From Candidatus Moraniibacteriota bacterium (GTDB lineage Bacteria > Patescibacteriota > Minisyncoccia > Moranbacterales > GCA-2747515), in NCBI GenBank assembly GCA_029933995.1, contig JAOZNB010000016.1, forward strand, positions 1 through 17,906: a DNA stretch of 17,906 nt. The letters run 5' to 3'. A model generated the notes under the pieces. It saw nothing but the letters and a program-made list of their open reading frames with translations. It did not search any database and was not told the DNA's origin. Positions within the stretch are counted from its first letter, which is position 1. Every line of letters begins with the position of its first letter. Of this stretch, positions 15,445 to 17,906 are shown in pieces. The translations under genes and the position numbers were made by a program.

Positions 15445-15842
15445 TTATTTCATATACTGATGTGGTATATTTTTAATTGGAAGTTCATGATCATAAGTTC
15501 TTTTTCTCTTGCTGGAATTATATACTTTCAATTTATATGTCTCCTGAAAAGCATTTTCAAAATCAACTACATCAAAATATCCTATAAGCTCGTCTTTTAT
15601 TTACACGAGTTTCTTTTACAGATTTTCTACCACCTAAATACATATTAAAACCTTTTTCAAAGTTCTTTCCTTTTGCCGTTACTTTATAATAATCACGTCC
15701 ATCAGCATATGTTAACCTCTCAATTTTTGCAGAATAAATTTTTGGTCTCTTCTTATCATCATCTTCGTCTTCATCATCTTCAACTGGAATTGATGATCCA
15801 ACAATTTTTACCAAACCTGAAGAAAGAAATTTCTTTGACCTA
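15445..15842 (-). pseudogene. 3' remnant of an IPT/TIG-like surface protein gene, frameshifted
   Basis: The minus strand encodes an acidic tract (VEDDEDEDDDKKRPK), then a segment like an IPT/TIG fold (KVTAKGKNFEKGFNMYLGG). One frame stops at 15572 (...RRAYRIF). A +1 shift at an AAAA run near 15595 instead continues as VNKDELIGYFDVVDFENAFQ and on through KNIPHQYMK to a TAA at 15445. The extended version is the better domain end. The 5' end is missing: the open frame runs antisense into the radical SAM gene and loses sense there. The remnant and the rSAM gene therefore meet at roughly 15780-15845. Most likely the C-terminus of a surface or secreted protein cut by recombination. Confidence 0.65.
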
Positions 15843-16966
15843 GTGCCTATTACTGATTCTGAACCAGAAGTGTCTTTGATAACATTAATTACAACAAGTA
15901 ATTGTAATTTACGTTGCAAGTACTGTTTTGCCAACTCAGGTGAGTCAATAAATAATATGTCTGAAGAAATAGCTTTTTCTGCTATTGACCGAGGCATTAA
16001 AAATGCATCTGGCAAAAAATTGGCTGTTGCTTTTTTTGGCGGAGAACCCAGCCTGACTACAGAGTTAACTAGAAAGGCTGTTGATTATGCAAAACGGACT
16101 GTTGCTAAAAATTCAAATGTTTTAGGTGTTGATTTTAGCATGACAACAAATGGAACTCTGTCAGGTGAGTTTCTCAAGTTTGTTGTAGAAAATGACTTCC
16201 TAATTACATTATCAGTAGATGGACCTTCAATGATTCAGAATTATCAAAGACCTTTTAAATGTGGTACTAGCTCATCAGAGAAAGTGGATAATACCATACG
16301 ATATTTAGCTAAACATAATGCTTGGTTCAAAATCCGCGTTACTGTTACTGAATATTCAGTTGGTCACATGGCTGAAACAGTTGCCTGGCTGAGTGAATTA
16401 GGTGGTGAAAAAATTCATTTTGAATCTGTTAGTGTTGCTGGACGAGCTTTGACACGAGTAAGTACTGAAAACCTCGGTAAACCATCTGCAGAAGACTTTG
16501 TTCAAAATCTGCAAATAGCTATTATTAAAGGTGGTGAACTAGGCGTTAGCGTGCTAAATTCTTCTTATATGAATATAGCTGAACCGCCAAAAAGATACTG
16601 CAATGGTAACATTGACAATCGCTTTGCTGTATCCTATACTGGCGATATAACAACTTGTGTTGAAGTGCAGGAACGTAATCACCCAGCCGCACAACAGTTT
16701 ATTGCTGGAAAGTATGATCATGATTTAAAGAAAATTGTGATTGAAAACAATAAACGTGATAGCGCTTGCTCCATTCTTTCGAAAAGAGAAACTGTTAGTG
16801 AATGTAGTTTGTGTTTCGCAAAAAAATCTGCGGAAAAGAATGTCCAGTTAGAAATTTTCATACAACTGGAGATACCGTAACCGTTGACCCTTACAGATGT
16901 TATGTTATAAGGGAGATGGTACCTTTCATTGTTGGATTATTTGATGAAGCTACATTTGAAGATTAA
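15843..16966 (+). CDS. radical SAM/SPASM peptide-modifying enzyme, with a -1 frameshift at an A7 run
   Basis: From GTG at 15843 the 0 frame gives 345 residues, stopping at 16880. A -1 shift at A_AAA_AAA (16820-16826) gives 374 residues, ending TAA at 16966. The radical SAM core has C21-x3-C25-x2-C28 (NCNLRCKYCFA) and FFGGEPS at 64-70. The SPASM part begins YCNGN and ITTC. Only after the shift does it gain the end: CSLCFAKKICGKEC and, later, PYRC. Such enzymes bind several Fe-S clusters and modify short peptides by radical chemistry. Cys at residue 21 fits the anSME/PqqE layout, so 374 residues may be complete, though the frame is open upstream and the GTG has only a weak ribosome site. A 24-residue peptide ORF follows. 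No recognition (RRE) domain is seen. Confidence 0.92.
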
Positions 16967-16980
16967 TCTTAAATGCTAAA

Positions 16981-16990
16981 AAGGAGGTGA
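16981..16990 (+). promoter_or_regulatory. strong ribosome binding site of the peptide ORF
   Basis: AAGGAGGTGA is a near-complete match to the 16S rRNA 3' end, nine bases (from GGAGG) before the TTG at 16997. It argues that the tiny ORF is highly translated. Confidence 0.8.
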
Positions 16991-16996
16991 ATTCAA

Positions 16997-17071
16997 TTGC
17001 GTATCAAAAAAATCGTTATGCCAAAAGGTATTCTGATTGCCAAGGCAAGACTCGGCAATTGCGATGACTAA
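16997..17071 (+). CDS. 24-residue peptide, candidate RiPP precursor
   Basis: A TTG-started ORF of 24 codons behind AAGGAGGTGA, 30 bases after the maturase's shifted stop. The N-terminal half is basic and hydrophobic (MRIKKIVMPKG), the C-terminal half is LIAKARLGNCDD with a single Cys at position 22. A short basic peptide directly after a radical SAM/SPASM enzyme is the usual precursor arrangement in ranthipeptide- or sactipeptide-like clusters (Cys crosslinks), though C-C or other modifications are equally possible. No second Cys or GG-type leader cut site is present, and no protease or transporter gene is next to it. A small ORF in another frame (MTNDYRSNTS from 17064) overlaps its end. Confidence 0.6.
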   Translation: MRIKKIVMPKGILIAKARLGNCDD

Positions 17072-17078
17072 TGATTAC

Positions 17079-17093
17079 AGAAGTAATACTTCT
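17079..17093 (+). repeat. 15-bp inverted repeat after the peptide ORF
   Basis: AGAAGTA and TACTTCT around one central A. It lies between the peptide stop and the terminator and may be an RNA processing hairpin or a dyad site. Confidence 0.4.
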
Positions 17094-17103
17094 TAATCTA
17101 ACT

Positions 17104-17134
17104 GGGGAAAGATTTTTCTTTCCCCTTTTTTTTT
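17104..17134 (+). terminator. intrinsic terminator of the radical SAM/peptide cassette
   Basis: A perfect 8-bp stem GGGGAAAG/CTTTCCCC with a 6-base loop and nine T residues. It closes the transcript of the maturase and peptide. Confidence 0.95.
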
Positions 17135-17152
17135 AATAATAAATACTAAAAT

Positions 17153-17548
17153 ATGAAACAACCAGAATTTCAAATTAAAGATAGAGAAAATATTCCAAAA
17201 TATCTGTACCATATGGTTCCACAAAGTATATTTCTTAAATTTACAGATAATACAGGAATATATGATTGTCGTAATAAAATAGAATGGGGCATAAATGAGG
17301 ACTTTATACATACTACCAGTGATATTAAAACATTAAGAGAAAAAATAGCTAATCCAAAATGGACGACTTATGACTTATCCGAAAAGTTTATATTACTAAA
17401 AATTGAAACATCTAAGATAGAATCAAAAATCACGTATGCTATATATAGTAATATAAAATACTATCATATCTGGAGTAGCCTTTCAAAAGATAGTTTTATT
17501 ACTTTTGAAGTTAAGAGAAGTGATGATGGAACTTTTATATTAGAATAA
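17153..17548 (+). CDS. DUF952-like protein
   Basis: 131 residues from an ATG 18 bases after the terminator T-run, without a clear ribosome site. The order YLYHMVPQS (about 17-25), DFIHTTSD (about 50-57), FILLKIETSKI (about 79-89) and YYHIWSSLSKDSF (about 103-115) follows the DUF952 pattern (YH...GFIHcS...lvlL.id...FPHlYG.L). As I recall, DUF952 is placed in the ADP-ribosyltransferase-like fold group, but its activity is unknown. It is on the same strand as the peptide cassette but beyond its terminator, so a joint role is not shown. There are no membrane segments. Confidence 0.6.
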   Translation: MKQPEFQIKDRENIPKYLYHMVPQSIFLKFTDNTGIYDCRNKIEWGINEDFIHTTSDIKTLREKIANPKWTTYDLSEKFILLKIETSKIESKITYAIYSNIKYYHIWSSLSKDSFITFEVKRSDDGTFILE

Positions 17549-17724
17549 CTTTTACTTACAAATCATACTATTTTTTAAATATATTTTAAAAAATATCCTA
17601 TTTGTACAATGACTAACTACAAAACTATTAGACAACTTATAAAATACTATTTCACAATAAAGCTCCAGCAAAATACTGAGCAACGCTCTAGCCTTATAGT
17701 TAAGATAAAAGAATAGGAGAATAA

Positions 17725-17906
17725 AAGCGTAAAAAAGAAGATATAGCTGAACAAAAGAGAAAAGATACTGAAGCACAGGCACACAAGGAAAAAATTGAAA
17801 CTCAATTCAGTGCATGGGATGGCTCACATAGAAATCTCACACGTATGATCAAAGACTCCATGAACGACCCAAAGAGCTACGATTACGTAGAAACTAGATA
17901 TTTTAT
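17725..17906 (+). CDS. 5' part of a gene with a WDGSHRNL...VETRY motif (start unclear, cut by window edge)
   Basis: The frame is open from 17725 to the edge and reads a Lys/Glu/Gln-rich helix (KKEDIAEQKRKDTEAQAHKE), then QFSAWDGSHRNLTRMIK and DPKSYDYVETRYF. The latter matches a conserved block I know from short secreted or phage-associated bacterial proteins of unknown function. No ATG, GTG or TTG is available between the preceding in-frame TAA (17722-17724) and the conserved part. AGGAG at 17717-17721 sits where a ribosome site would be, so the start may be lost by an indel or be non-standard. The AT-rich 17549-17608 holds an 11-bp hairpin that may end the DUF952-like gene. A 35-codon ORF (17609-17716) before AGGAG is of doubtful reality. 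Confidence 0.6.

Noticed and set aside
15572..16015. Minus-strand 147-codon ORF as one complete gene
   Set aside because: Its N-terminal half is exactly antisense to the radical SAM core with its CxxxCxxC motif; only the part below about 15842 reads like protein, so it is annotated as a truncated remnant.
17552..17782. Minus-strand hydrophobic 76-codon ORF
   Set aside because: It is antisense to the Lys/Glu-rich start of the right-edge gene and to AT-rich DNA, which produces Leu/Phe-rich shadows.

Overview
The window is AT-rich (roughly 30 % G+C by eye) bacterial DNA in the standard code: TGG encodes Trp, and TGA ends the response-regulator gene inside an ATGA-type overlap. Most minus-strand genes lack a clear Shine-Dalgarno sequence. 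The isoleucyl-tRNA synthetase looks like the eukaryote-like type II enzyme, and many short membrane-anchored proteins are family-less. This fits a Candidate Phyla Radiation (Patescibacteria) genome or a similar small-genome lineage. That placement is an inference; no rRNA or other marker is present.

Layout. (1) 1-4661, minus: a MoxR / DUF58 / small membrane protein / BatA-like / BatB-like operon, running off the left edge into one more membrane-anchored gene. It joins an AAA+ ATPase to VWA-domain membrane proteins. (2) 4662-5196: gene-free, packed with inverted copies of a dispersed repeat and a double-hairpin element. (3) 5197-9274, minus: a four-gene operon of membrane-anchored beta-propeller-like protein, alpha/beta-hydrolase-like protein with Asn in place of the nucleophilic Ser, OmpR-type response regulator and sensor histidine kinase. 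Its candidate promoter has a 12-bp palindrome over the -35 position. (4) 9454-9747, minus: a small gene with a very strong ribosome binding site but a broken reading frame, followed by a clear terminator. (5) 9887-13203, minus: ileS behind a T-box leader with mutually exclusive antiterminator and terminator. (6) 13251-15842, minus: a small lipoprotein, a second double-hairpin element, an interrupted ORF with its own terminator, an anchored protein with three Cys-rich repeats, and the 3' remnant of an IPT/TIG-like surface protein gene.

(7) 15843-17134, plus: strand and style switch abruptly. A radical SAM/SPASM enzyme of the peptide-maturase type is followed by a strong AAGGAGGTGA site, a 24-residue peptide ORF with one Cys near its C-terminus, and an intrinsic terminator. 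This is the best candidate for an undescribed system: a minimal RiPP (ribosomally made, post-translationally modified peptide) cassette. The maturase ORF is interrupted at an A7 run exactly phased as a -1 slippery heptamer A_AAA_AAA; a -1 shift there restores a complete Cys-rich SPASM C-terminus. (8) 17153-17906, plus: a DUF952-like protein and the start-less 5' part of another gene.

Three reading-frame problems at A-runs (near 9640, 15595 and 16820) recur in the window. They could reflect real slippage, decay around a recombination junction, or homopolymer sequencing error; the sequence alone cannot separate these.
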